A stretch of 64,000 bases of DNA, taken from Sorghum bicolor (lineage: Eukaryota > Streptophyta > Magnoliopsida > Poales > Poaceae). The notes under the pieces were generated by a model. It did no database searches. It saw only the letters and a list, made by a program, of their open reading frames with translations, and was not told the DNA's origin. Below are positions 33,980 to 44,256 of the stretch, one piece after another. The stretch spans positions 53,224,843-53,288,842 of the forward strand of contig NC_012871.2 in NCBI RefSeq assembly GCF_000003195.3, written 5' to 3'. Within the stretch, counting starts at the first letter, position 1; each line of letters begins with the position of its first letter. The translations under genes were made by a program, and so were the position numbers.

Positions 33980-35858
33980 TGAAAGGTCCTAATATGGCTA
34001 GAGGGGGTGAATAGCCTATTTAAAAATCTACAAACTCACTAGAGCAAGAGGTTAGTAAGTAACAAAGCGAAGCTTTTTGCTCTAGCTCTAAAGGGGTGTT
34101 TGCAGGCCACCTATCCAACAATTCTAGTTGTTAAGATCACTAGGCACACAAGAGCTATGTCACTACTTACACTAGAGAACTATCTAAAGTTTCTATACAA
34201 GTAAGTAAGCTACTCTAGTTTGCGGGAATATAAGAGAGATGGTTTGATCTTTATACCGCCGTGTAGAGGGGATGAACCAATCAATAATATGAAGTCCAAT
34301 CACTGGGAGAAATCCAATGAATAAACACAATGGAGACAAAAAAATTTTCTCCCGAGGTTCACGTGCTTGCCGGCACGCTACGTCCCCGTTGTGTCGACCA
34401 ACACTTGGTGGTTCGGTGGCTAAGAGGTGTAGCACGAACCTCGTCCTCACTAGGACACCACAAGAACCTACCCACAAGTGAGGTAGCTCAATGACACGAG
34501 CAATCCACTAATGTTTCCTTTGGCTCTTCGCCGAGGTAGGCACAAACCTCTCACAATCATCGGGAGATGGCCACGAACAATCACCAACTCGTGCTAATGC
34601 TCCTCCGCTGCTCCAAGCTGTCTAGGTGGCGGCAACCACCAAGAGTAACAAGAAAACCACAGCCAAATCGATCCCCAAGTGCCACTAGATGCAATCACTC
34701 AAGCAAATGCACTTGGAATCACTCCCAATCTCACAAAGATGTTTAATCTATGAAGGAGATGAGTGGGAGGTGTTTTCTTAGGCTCACAAGGATGTCAAGT
34801 ATGTTAGAATGCCAAGAGTGTAAGCCCCAAGCCGGCCAACCACGTATAAATAGCTCGGGGTCACCGGACGCTCTTAAAGGGGCACCGGACGCTCAACACC
34901 TGCGTCCGGTGCTCCAACGTCAGCCACGTGTCGCCTTTTGAACTTTTCGTGTCAGAGTCTAACGGTCACCTGCAGTGCACCGGACGCTGAGCAAGTTAGC
35001 ACCGGACGCGTCTGGTGCACACCGGACTCATGCGCAGAGAGTTCCGCAAACCTGTGGGTCACCGGACGCTAAGCACCGGTAGAGTCCGGTGCTCACCGGA
35101 CCCATGCGCAGAGAGGGTCGCAAAACGCCCGCACACCGACGCGCACCACCGGACGCTCAAGCCAGCGTCCGGTGCCTATCGTCCGGTGCCTTACCCTAGC
35201 TGGGCCAGGCACTGTCTGCACCGAGCGTCCGGTGCTCCAGAAGCCAGCGTCCGGTGAGTGTTTTCTCAGCGAGAAACACTCCCGCGACTTCTCCAAATTT
35301 CCCTCTGGCGCAATAGAAAATATGCACTTCATTTTCTCAAAAGCGCCGAATCCCGCCGCCCATCCTCTCTCTACCTTCCAAACTCCACCTCCTTCTCAAA
35401 GTGTACCAACACCACGAAGTGTGTACCAACAAGTGTGCACGAGTGTTAGCATTTTCACAAACATTTTCTTCGAAGGAGTTAAGTTAGCTCACTAGGTTCT
35501 AAATGCATGCACAAGAACAATGACACCTAGTGGCACTTGATAACCGCTTAGCCAAAGAATTCCCCTTTTTATAGTACGGCTATCTATCCTAAATGTGATC
35601 ACACCCTCTATGGTGTCTTGATCACCAAAACCAAAACCCTAAGCAATAACTTTGCCTTGATCTCCATAGGGTTTTGTTTTTCTCTTTCTTCTTTTCCAAG
35701 TTGAGCACTTGATCATCTTGTGGTCATCACCATCATCACCATGATCATCACTTGCTCCATCACTTGGCATGTACCAACCTCATTAAGTCTACACACACTT
35801 AGCATAGACGTTAGTACTAGGGTTTCATCAATTATCCAAAACCAAACTGGGGCTTTCA
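33980..35858 (+). mobile_element. SL-5: solo LTR (TGAAAG...CTTTCA) inside SL-4
   Basis: 1879 bp bounded by TGAAAGGTCC and GGCTTTCA, with TSD GCCCC at 33975-33979 and 35859-35863. TATAAATA at 34845-34852 suggests a plus-strand promoter. Just downstream is a dense array of CACCGGAC and GTCCGGTG motifs (34860-35260). No retroelement gene present. Family not recognised. Confidence 0.75.
34860..35260. repeat. CACCGGAC/GTCCGGTG interspersed inverted motif array
   Basis: By eye, 8 copies of CACCGGAC and 6 of GTCCGGTG in 400 bases. Some pair as strong hairpins, e.g. CACCGGACGC with GCGTCCGGTG at about 34882-34910 and 35148-35174. Lies downstream of the SL-5 TATA box, hence probably in the transcribed part of the LTR. 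Confidence 0.75.
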
Positions 35859-36953
35859 GCCCCCACCTGGCCCACACTCCTACCGACCTCAGCATCTTCT
35901 AGAAGTTTGGTGGGGCCCACATGGAGGCAATAGGTCGGTCGACCAACCTATGATGTGGGCCCACCTTAAGTCGGTTCACTCCCACCGACATCCCCATGAT
36001 GAACATGTGATGGAAATCCCCAACTATTGATCATATGGGGGTTCCAAGGTCGGTTTGATCCAATGGTGGAGAAGAGGGAGCACGCGGATCACTGACGTGG
36101 CGCTGGAGTAGCCCCTACTCCATCTCCCCCTTATAAATACCCCCTTAGAGAACCTAGTTAATCATGATGTATCTTAGGAAGGGCTACTCTTAGCTAAGTG
36201 TGAGAATATAGGGAAGAGAGTGAGGAGTTCCCCGAGGAGTCCCGGCTTGTCGGGAGTCTTCTTCCCCGAGCGCCTCAGCGGATGCTTGTCTTCTAGTAAG
36301 TCTTCCTTCTAGTTGCCTTTCATCTGAGTATTTCTAGTATTTACTTTTTGTCTTAGTTTATTTTAAGTATACAACCGGCCTACTGGCACATTGCTTTGCC
36401 TTGTGCGAAGTGCTCGAAACCTTAGCTGGGTCTAGACTAGTAGAATTAGTGTAGACGTGGTGTCTAGACTAAGTCTGCCCTTGGGGACTTCTTGTCGCAC
36501 CTGAAGAACGCCAGCAGCGAAGCGTGACAGGCCTCTGCTGGACATTAGGAGTTCTCTTCAGTGTGTTGTTAGGCAAGTTGCAAATAATAGTTGTCCTGCA
36601 TGGTAGCTGCCTAGGGAAGTGTTTCGCCACACCCTTTTCACCTATCGGACACAGTAGGACGGGAGTTAACTCTCGGTATACTTAGGATAGCTTAGCCAGA
36701 AGCCAAATACTATAAATACCTCTCCACCCAATCCTAAGCCCTTTGATCATCATCCGACGACTCAATTGGTCTAGTTAGTCCACTTCTCGTTCCCCATGGA
36801 AAATACGATACCTGGAATACTCCTGGTGAAGTGCTGCATTGACCACCGTCCGCTTGCGGTAAAACCGTTTGCCACTTCTGGTGTCACACAAGCATTTCTA
36901 GTGCTATGCCAAGGACTAACAGTCCTAGGTAGTGACGCTAAGAAGAGTCAGCA

Positions 36954-38374
36954 CTCCTTCAATTTCTCATCCTCTAACTGACCTTTCAGTATCTCTTTCT
37001 TTAAGGTTGGAGTCACTTCTATTTCCATAGCATTAACAACAATGCCTAGGTTCAAATGAGCAAATTCAGCACACACCTCATTAGACTCTTGTGTCGCCTG
37101 AACCTCATTAGCATATTTCTTCCTGCTAAGTGCATCAACCACGACGTTTGCCTTTCCAGGATGATAATGCACTTCTATATCATAACCTTTATCAATTCCA
37201 ACCAACAACATTGCCTCAAATTCAGATCTATCTCAGTGAAGATGTATTTCAAACTCTTAGATTAGTATATATGTTACTCTTGTGCCCAATCAAATAGTGT
37301 CTTCAAATCTTTAGTGCGTGAACCACAGCTGCTAACTCCAAATCATGAGTAGGATAATTCAGTTCATGTTTTCTCAACTGTCTAGATGCATAAGCTACAA
37401 CTCTACCTTCTTGCATAAGAACACAATCCAAATCCAGACGAGAAGCATCACAATATATGGAGAAGCTCTTACTCAGATCTAGCAATACCAACACAGGTGC
37501 AGTAGTCAATCTCTTCTTAAATTCTTCAAAACTAGCTTGACACTGATCAGACCATACAAACTTAGCATTCTTCTCTAACAGAGCAGATGGAGAAGCTCTT
37601 ACTCAGATCTAGCAATACCAACACAGGTGCAGTAGTCAATCTCTTCTTAAATTCTTCAAAACTAGCTTGACACTGATCAGACCATACAAACTTAGCATTC
37701 TTCTCTAACAGAGCAGTCATAGGCTTTGCAAGTTTTGAGAATCCTTCAATGAATCTACGATAATAACCAGCTAGACCAAGAATACTATGAATTTCACTTA
37801 CATCTGTAGGCGGTTTCCAATTTAGCACATCTTTCACCTTACTAAGATACACTGCAATACCACCATTAGAGACAACATGACCAAGAAAAGAAACTTCTTC
37901 CAACCAAAACTCACATTTACTATGCTTAGCATACAACTTATGTTCTCTAAGTTTTTGTAAGACAAATCTTAGATGTTCAACATGTTCTTCCTTTGTTTTA
38001 GAGAATACCAGTATATCATCAATAAATACTACCACAAACTTATCAAGATACTCCATAAAAACTCTATTCATCATGTACATGAAGTAAGCTAGTGCATTGG
38101 TCAAACCAAAAGACATAACTGTATACTCATACAACCCATACCTTGTTGTGAAAGATGTCTTTGGTATATCTGAATTATGGATCTTCGACTGATGATAACC
38201 AGAACGCAGATCAATCTTAGAGAACACACATGCACCTCTTAACTGATCAAATAAGTCATCAATCCTAGGCAAAGGATACTTATTCTTGATAGTAACCTCA
38301 TTAAGTGACCGATAATCAACACACATTCTCTGACTACCATCTTTCTTATCACAAAGATAACTGGAGCACCCCAT
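36954..38374 (-). pseudogene. TEK-2 reverse transcriptase and RNase H, decayed
   Basis: RT motifs present in order: [48 protein letters not shown], then [18 protein letters not shown] 130-bp exact tandem duplication (37457-37716) shifts the frame between RT and RNase H. RNase H begins with SIYCDAS and ends at a stop near 37303 after VVHALKI. A further fragment (36954-37211) keeps [15 protein letters not shown] and LEDEKLKE before SL-4 interrupts. The RT start has lost its N-terminal part by a small deletion near 38430. Confidence 0.88.
37457..37716. repeat. Exact 130-bp tandem duplication in TEK-2 pol
   Basis: 37457-37586 and 37587-37716 are identical as read. 130 is not a multiple of three, so the event shifts the reading frame. 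Perfect identity within an otherwise decayed element implies a recent duplication or an assembly error. Confidence 0.9.
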
Positions 38375-38428
38375 GGTGAAGAACTAGGACGAATGAACCC
38401 TTTATCTTGCAATTCCTTTATTTGTCTT

Positions 38429-39157
38429 TTAGCTATATGGTCTTTTAGCTATAGGTGCAGTACCAGGTAGTAATTCAATAATAAATTCAATGTCTCGGTC
38501 AGGTGGCATACCTAGCAATTCATCTGGAAAAACATCTGGGAATTCATTCACTACACAGTCTTGAGGATCAACATCATAATCTAGCTGATTCACTGTAGCT
38601 ATGGGTGGTGCCTGTACTGCTACATCAACACTGATCCGCTCCCCTTTTGGTGTTGTCACAACTACCATCTTCTCTTTGCACTTAATTTTCGTAGTATATT
38701 TCTTCATCCAATCCAAACCCAAAATCACATCTATGCCTGAAGTTCTCATAACCATAGGACTAACAGGGAAATCTACCCCCCTTAAAGAAAGACTTGCTGA
38801 GGGGCAACAATAAGAAACTGATATAGTCCCTCCCGGTGAGTTTACTAGCATAGGAGTTTTCATGGCAACTAGTGGAATGCTATGAACTCTAACAAATGCT
38901 TGTGAAATAAATGTATGCGAAGCTCTAGAATCAAATAAATCTGTAGCTGGGATAGAGTTGATGCTGAATGTACCCATCATAATTTCTGGTCCCTCTTGAA
39001 CTATCTCTGCAGCCACATTGTTCACCTTTGCCGCATAAGAAGTAGACTTCTGATTGCTGTTTTGCTGGTTGAACTTCTCTGGGCAATCATATGACATATG
39101 TCCTTCCTTCCCACAATGAAAGCACCTTGTAGGGGTATTGGTAGCACTTCTCTTCAT
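38429..39157 (-). pseudogene. TEK-2 nucleocapsid zinc knuckle and protease
   Basis: 242 codons: zinc knuckle CFHCGKEGHMSYDC, then protease with LFDSRASHTFIS, in which the catalytic-loop Gly of DSG is replaced by Arg, so it would be inactive. GIDVILGLDWM and the linker [17 protein letters not shown] follow. An internal polypurine-like run with six Gs lies at 38772-38783. The frame ends in a small duplication and deletion where RT should begin. Confidence 0.85.
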
Positions 39158-39202
39158 AGGGGTGGCATTTGAATTTCCTGAATAGGGTGTCTGCTGACCA
39201 TT

Positions 39203-40111
39203 TTACTGTTGATTAGGATTACGCTGCTGGAATGGAGGGCATTCATTCCCATTCTGTGGTTGGTTCTGAAAACGCTGAGGCTGCTGGTTGTGGTTCCACT
39301 GACTAACTGGCCCCTGGAACCTCTGTTGAAAGCCTTGCTGAGAATTGAAACACTGGCAGTTATTACTACCATAACCTTGTGCTAGCATCCTCCTCTTCTT
39401 ATCCTGACCTTTACGCATATTATCAAGCAAAATAGCACGATTCACAAGAGCCTAGAAGGTAGGATAGGTATTTCCAGCCAACTGCAACCTGAGTTCATAG
39501 TATAGACCTTTCATGAACAGACACTGCTTATTAGCATCTTCCCTGACATCAGTTGGGGCATAGCGGGCCAACTGCTCAAACGTATCATGATACTCAGCCA
39601 CAGTCATAGAGCCCATTCTGAGAGATCTAAATTCTTCCTGCTGGAGCTCCATCATTCCTTTATTGATATGCCGTGCTCTAAAGTCTCTGCAAAATTCTAG
39701 CCAAGTGATAGGAGGAGCATTGTTGGGACGAGTAGCTTGGTATGACTCCCACCAGGTCTGAGCTGCTCCTTGAAGTTGTCCAGAAGCATACAACACCTTC
39801 TCCATGTCATTGCACTGTGCTATGTTCAGTTGTCTCTCCACAACACACAGCCAATCATCTGCCTCCATAGAGTCAGCTGAGTGTGTAAACAATGGAGGTC
39901 TTCCCTTCATAAATTCCCCATGCTTATCCCTCACATGGACAGATGGTGGTGGTGGTGGTGGTGGTGGTGGTGCAGGTTGATGCTGAAGGTGTTGCATAAA
40001 AGCATGCATCATCTTGTTCTGAGTTTGCATGAGCTCTTCCACAGTAATTGGGGCATTAGCACCCCTGCCATGGTGTCTGCCTCTACCTCTTCCCCTTGCT
40101 ACCATCTGCAT
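39203..40111 (-). pseudogene. TEK-2 gag
   Basis: Starts ATG at 40111 with a Gly/Arg-rich N-terminus and a run of nine prolines (a GGT microsatellite on the plus strand). Capsid motifs match TEK-1: ADDWLCVVERQLNIAQC, YASGQLQGAAQTWWESY, TVAEYHDTFEQLARYAP. A TAG at about 39452 replaces the Gln codon of TEK-1 (CFQELVN), and a second stop is near 39203 before the zinc knuckle. Between them is a Gln/Asn-rich stretch. Confidence 0.88.
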
Positions 40112-41015
40112 TCCAAGGTACAGAAACAGACCTTAGTAATATCCAACATGATAAATACAAGAGATAATTGAATCTGAATTTTTCTGGGCGATATCCAACA
40201 TTACCAGTTCGGAAATCAGTCATATCTTGAGTTCCATAACTCAAAAGGAGACATACTTTGCACCGTTGGAAAGATAAAGAAATTATCTACAACTTTCATT
40301 TATACCATATTAACTGATTCTATAGTTAATTTAGTCAAAACTGGGCATAACCGAAACTGTTCCAGAATTCCAAACTTCAACTTTGAACAGTCATATCTCA
40401 CAGACCATAATAGATAATTATGTCATTCTTGCGGCATTGGAAAGATAAAGAAGTCTAAATGTTCCCAGAAAATTTTGATAACTTTGCACGTACAGAGTTG
40501 GAGATATACTAGATTTATTGCAGACTCCTCTAAAAATCAGCAAGGGACAGAAACAGAATTTTAACCAATCCCAACTATTTAGTTCATTAATCCTTATGCC
40601 TTAGGCCTATAAACTAAACGAAATTATGGAGAAAATCCACAAGATCATTACACTCATTACAAAGATCCAAATCAAGCATAAGCATAGTGACAACCAAACC
40701 AAGCATTAAAGGTTCACACTTCAAGCATTGACTCAACATGCGGTACTATCGTTCTCTTCCTAGTAAGGGTAAAGATCCTAAAACTCCTATCTCAATGACG
40801 TCAGAAGGTGGTAAGAGGAAGTTCTAAAAGCGTATCAAAGCAAGGAGTGAGGGTGAGAACAAGTCTTCTAATTAAGCAAAGGTGAGGATGAATAGCAATG
40901 GAATGGATACAGTGTAGAGAAAAGTATCAAGGTTTATAGAGCAAGGATTTTGTAGCAATTTCAAAACCTTAAGATGGCCAATTTCTAACTAGGCTTGCGT
41001 AAGACAGTCAACAAA
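40112..41015 (-). other. TEK-2 5' leader
   Basis: About 900 bases between gag and PBS, half the length of the TEK-1 interval. No trace of the TEK-1 accessory ORF. Contains two diverged units with GTTGGAAAGATAAAGAA and CTACAACTTTCATTTATACC, the same module as in the TEK-1 spacer and SL-1. Confidence 0.6.
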
Positions 41016-41027
41016 GCTTTGATACCA
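41016..41027 (-). other. TEK-2 primer-binding site (initiator Met tRNA type)
   Basis: Minus strand TGGTATCAAAGC, identical to the TEK-1 PBS and placed just inside the LTR end at 41031. Confidence 0.85.
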
Positions 41028-41030
41028 ATT

Positions 41031-41231
41031 TGTCACACCCAAATTTGAAGAACAAAATAGAGTGCATAAAAGGCTTATGTACGCCCCAGAAACAGTCGCA
41101 CACATAAGTTGGCAAATCTAAAATAGTACCATCACAATGTTTATTACATAGCGGAATAATAAATATTACATAATCTTAAACAAATAAAGATACTCTCGTC
41201 GGAAGCACCACACAGGGATACTGTCGACTGG
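41031..41231 (-). repeat. TEK-2 5' LTR, inner part
   Basis: Begins TGTCACACCC. Interrupted by ATH-3 after ACTGG (41227-41231), which is repeated at 49302-49306. The LTR continues at 49307-50468 and 53084-54535. Confidence 0.85.
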
Positions 41232-41511
41232 TGTTGACGGTCCTTAAGTATCAAATTTAATCATCAAATAAATAAAGAAAAGGATCCAAATGCAACCAAC
41301 ACCCAGACTTAGGGTTTTATCTGACAGAATTCCACGAGTTTTGGTGTTTGTCTATTTCTGCAGGGGGTTATCTAGAAATATGGAGGAAAGGCCCACATGT
41401 CGGGTTTACATAGAGATATTAACATGCCGCACAATTTTTTATCATCCAGAAGCCACGAGAACGAACGGGAGGCCGAGCGGGCTCGGGGGCACAGCGCCCG
41501 CCCTACTATTT

Positions 41512-41632
41512 CCACCAATCACGTTCAATCTCGCGGATTATGCTCCACCGACCTAAAGGATCAAGGATAACCGTTCAATCAATGTCGGTTTGATCCGACG
41601 GCCCAGATTCACTTGAGGGGACTATATAAGCA
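41512..41632 (+). promoter_or_regulatory. Conserved U3 promoter block of ATH LTRs
   Basis: CCAAT box, CCACCGACCTAAAGGATCAA, AACCGTTCAATCAATGTCGG, and CTATATAAG. The same order occurs in ATH-1, ATH-2 and SL-3 (minus sense), where the last box is CTATAAAAC in ATH-1. AACGGTTA on the complementary strand contains a core resembling plant MYB sites. The ATH-3 3' LTR has a damaged box, CAATATAAG. Confidence 0.6.
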
Positions 41633-41697
41633 GGCCCCTGGCCCCTGGAGGAGACACCCCTTCATCCTTATTCATTATTCATAGACAGAGAAAAAGC

Positions 41698-41797
41698 NNN
41701 NNNNNNNNNNNNNNNNNNNNNNNNNNNNNNNNNNNNNNNNNNNNNNNNNNNNNNNNNNNNNNNNNNNNNNNNNNNNNNNNNNNNNNNNNNNNNNNNN
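41698..41797. other. Assembly gap (100 N)
   Basis: Falls in the ATH-3 5' LTR. The matching interval in the 3' LTR (48460-48559) is also exactly 100 bases. Confidence 0.99.
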
Positions 41798-42547
41798 TGT
41801 CGGTTCTTCCTCCGGTTGTACTTCGCCATGATCAAGCTCTAATCAAGCTTGCTCGTGGGATGACTCTGGTAATCTACTTCTATTTCATTATGCAATTACT
41901 ATCCATGTATGTTCTGGTTCACAACTCGTTTGAGTACTTTAATCTATAGGACGCTATAGGTGAGAGTTGTAGTATAGGTGTAAGCGTGGTGCTTAGACCT
42001 AGATTACTTGTGGATATCCCCTGTCTAGCCAGATGGTGTGGTAGGCCGCGTAGGTGACAGTTACGTTGGTCCCTTGTAGTCCACCTCCCGTTAGCAAGAC
42101 TGGTAGGGTTTATCGGCCTATTGATAAGCATCCTTTGTGGTGTATTCTTATCATGTGGTTCGTCCCAGACATAGACATACCCCTTTGAAGTAGAGAAACC
42201 ATAGTTATCCTCTCTATTCTCCTACCATCGCCCATATACTAGATTGCTCTACTCTCTATTCCCATATTATCACCCATTGTTATCTTACCTTTAATATTAT
42301 TCTTATTCAATTCTACCATCTTTCCTATTTACACCTACCTATCTATCTAGGTAAAGTTAGAGCGTAGATGAGTTCTCCCGTTTCCCTGTGGATATGATAA
42401 AACCTTTAACCGGGTAAAAGCTACAACGGTATTCGTACGCTTGCAGATTTATCTGTGTGCGTATAAATACCATAGTACACTCTAGTGCCATGCTGGGGAT
42501 GACAACCTAGTATTCAAGTGGTGTTAGCAAGTGTCAACAAGCATTTT

Positions 42548-42565
42548 TGGCGTCGTTGCCGGGGA
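42548..42565 (+). other. ATH-3 primer-binding site, tRNA-Asp
   Basis: TGGCGTCGTTGCCGGGGA, one mismatch to the ATH-1 and ATH-2 PBS, eight bases after the LTR end. Confidence 0.85.
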
Positions 42566-42693
42566 AACGGTTGCTGAGTTGACTACGAACTAGCTTAATC
42601 ATTTTCTAAATATATATATATATATATCCTTTTATCCTTCGCCTCATCTCTACTATTCTTTCTTTTTATCTAATCCTTGATTTCTGGTCTATC

Positions 42694-44256
42694 ATGAATG
42701 CAAACATGTCTATCTATCAGTTTCATAGACCTACGGGCACACGTCTCGAACCACCAAAATCTTCAAAGCCTTTCATAGCATCTAGTTTTGAGATAGACCC
42801 CGAATACATAGAATTTGTTCAAAAACAACCTTTCTCAGGAGAAGGTGAAGAAAACCCATCCACACACCTAAGAGATTTTTATCGAGTCTGTGACCTCCTT
42901 CGCATAGAAGGCATGTCTGATGAGACCCTTAAATGGAAGCTCTTTCCGTTCTCTTTAACAGGAAAAGCTAGACATTGGTATAAACTCAAAGTAGGGAGTG
43001 TTCATGGAGATGGGAAGGAGTTATATAATAGTTTTCTTTTTAAATATTTTCCAATCTCCAAAGTAGCGAAACTTCGGCGTGAGATTATTTCTTTTAGACA
43101 ACTGGAAGAAGAATCTCTTGGCAAATCATGGAACCACTTTATTAACCTTACTCTCACTGGCCCAAAGCTTTCTATTCCAGAAGAAGTTCTTCTAATTCAC
43201 TTTTTTGAGGGCCTTAGTAGGGAAAATAAGCAAACCTTGAATACAGCCTCTAGAGGATCCTTCTATCACCTACCTGCTAGTGAATCTAGGGATTTAATTG
43301 ATTCATTGAGTGGAAAGTTTCCTAGCATTTATATCTCTGAGAAAGCAAAAGAACCAGTTCCTAGACAAGAAGAAGTTTCGATAGCCAGATCACAACCACT
43401 TCAATCCCAAACTTTAGCTATTGATCCTAAACCATTAATACCCCAAAATTCTCCAAGGGAGGAAGGAATTCTGACCTTAAATCTTTCAGATACTGATGGT
43501 TTAGACTTCTGGTTCCATAAGAGACTTTCAAGCATAGATATTTCAAATCCTTGCAATAATGGTTCTCTTAGAGAATGTCCTGGTTCCTATTATGAAGAAG
43601 TCGAGGATGACATATCAAGTGAAGGAGAGCTAAGCCATATAGAAAATTCTATCTGCTCCCCTTCCATGTTCACAAATTCTAAATCCATCCTTGACCTTAG
43701 AGACCCCTCTTATCCCTCTCCTTTTTAGTCTCATGATGATCCTAGCAATCCATCAAGACGATCAAACCATAGGAGTCATAAAGACCATGAGGATGAGATG
43801 TCAAGTAATGTCATAGAAGGAGAGCTAAGCCATATAGAAAATTCTAACACTTCCCCTTTCCTGATCACAAGTTCTAAATGGCTAGAATGTGTAGAATGGA
43901 TGGATAAGGAAGAAGCCTTAATGGATTCTGACTTTGGCTCAATTTCAAATGGTGAGTTCTTGACTCCCTTTGAAGATGAGATTCATCCAACTACAGAAGA
44001 GGACATAGGTGAGACCAATCCAGGAGAAACTCCGAACATTCAGATTGGAGACGAAGATAACATTAATGAGCATGGAATTTATTTCATAGCCACTTCGTTT
44101 ACTCCATGCTCATATGCAACATCTTCCCAATCTATTGGTCTCTCCAACATCACCACATTTTAGATCTCCAACACCCTCTTCCTTTCTATTTATAAAAACT
44201 TTAAAAGGGTGGTTGTCGATGCATATGTCTATAATAAATATTGCAGATCTCATTGA
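42694..44256 (+). pseudogene. ATH-3 gag
   Basis: One frame of 520 codons from ATG at 42694 to TGA at 44254, broken by TAG at 43726-43728 and TAG at 44161-44163 (GAG in ATH-1). The first 200 or so residues are a retrotransposon gag capsid domain: FPFSLTGKARHWYK, FKYFPISKVAKLRREI, FINLTLTGPKLSI, HFFEGLSRENKQTL. The second half is acidic and repeats EGELSHIENS twice, each followed by a Ser-rich stretch. No CCHC knuckle seen. Gag forms the virus-like particle; without pol the element needs enzymes in trans. Confidence 0.85.

Larger units (their letters stand above)
33661..36953 (+). mobile_element. SL-4: solo LTR inserted in TEK-2 integrase region, split by SL-5
   Basis: Begins TGTTGACGGTG and ends AGTCAGCA, flanked by CTCCA (33656-33660) and CTCCT (36954-36958), a TSD with one mismatch. 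The pol reading KLKE on the right and EIARNVV on the left shows that it split one codon series. Without SL-5 it is about 1.4 kb. TATAAATAC at 36132-36140 is a good TATA box in the plus sense. The end is ATH-like (CGTCCGCTTGCGG). No internal coding region. The first 49 bases have inverted ends (TGTTGACGGT and ACTGTCAACA). Confidence 0.75.
41232..42539 (+). repeat. ATH-3 5' LTR
   Basis: Begins TGTTGACGGTCC and ends GTGTCAACA. U3 has a CCAAT motif (ACCAATCACG near 41514), the conserved AACCGTTCAATCAATGTCGG block and a TATA box (CTATATAAG at 41622-41630). Contains 100 Ns. Confidence 0.9.

Noticed and set aside
34860..35260. CRISPR-like array
   Set aside because: Motifs are in both orientations, irregularly spaced, within a plant LTR; no cas genes.
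41512..41632. Host gene promoter
   Set aside because: The block recurs in every ATH LTR at the same place, so it belongs to the element.
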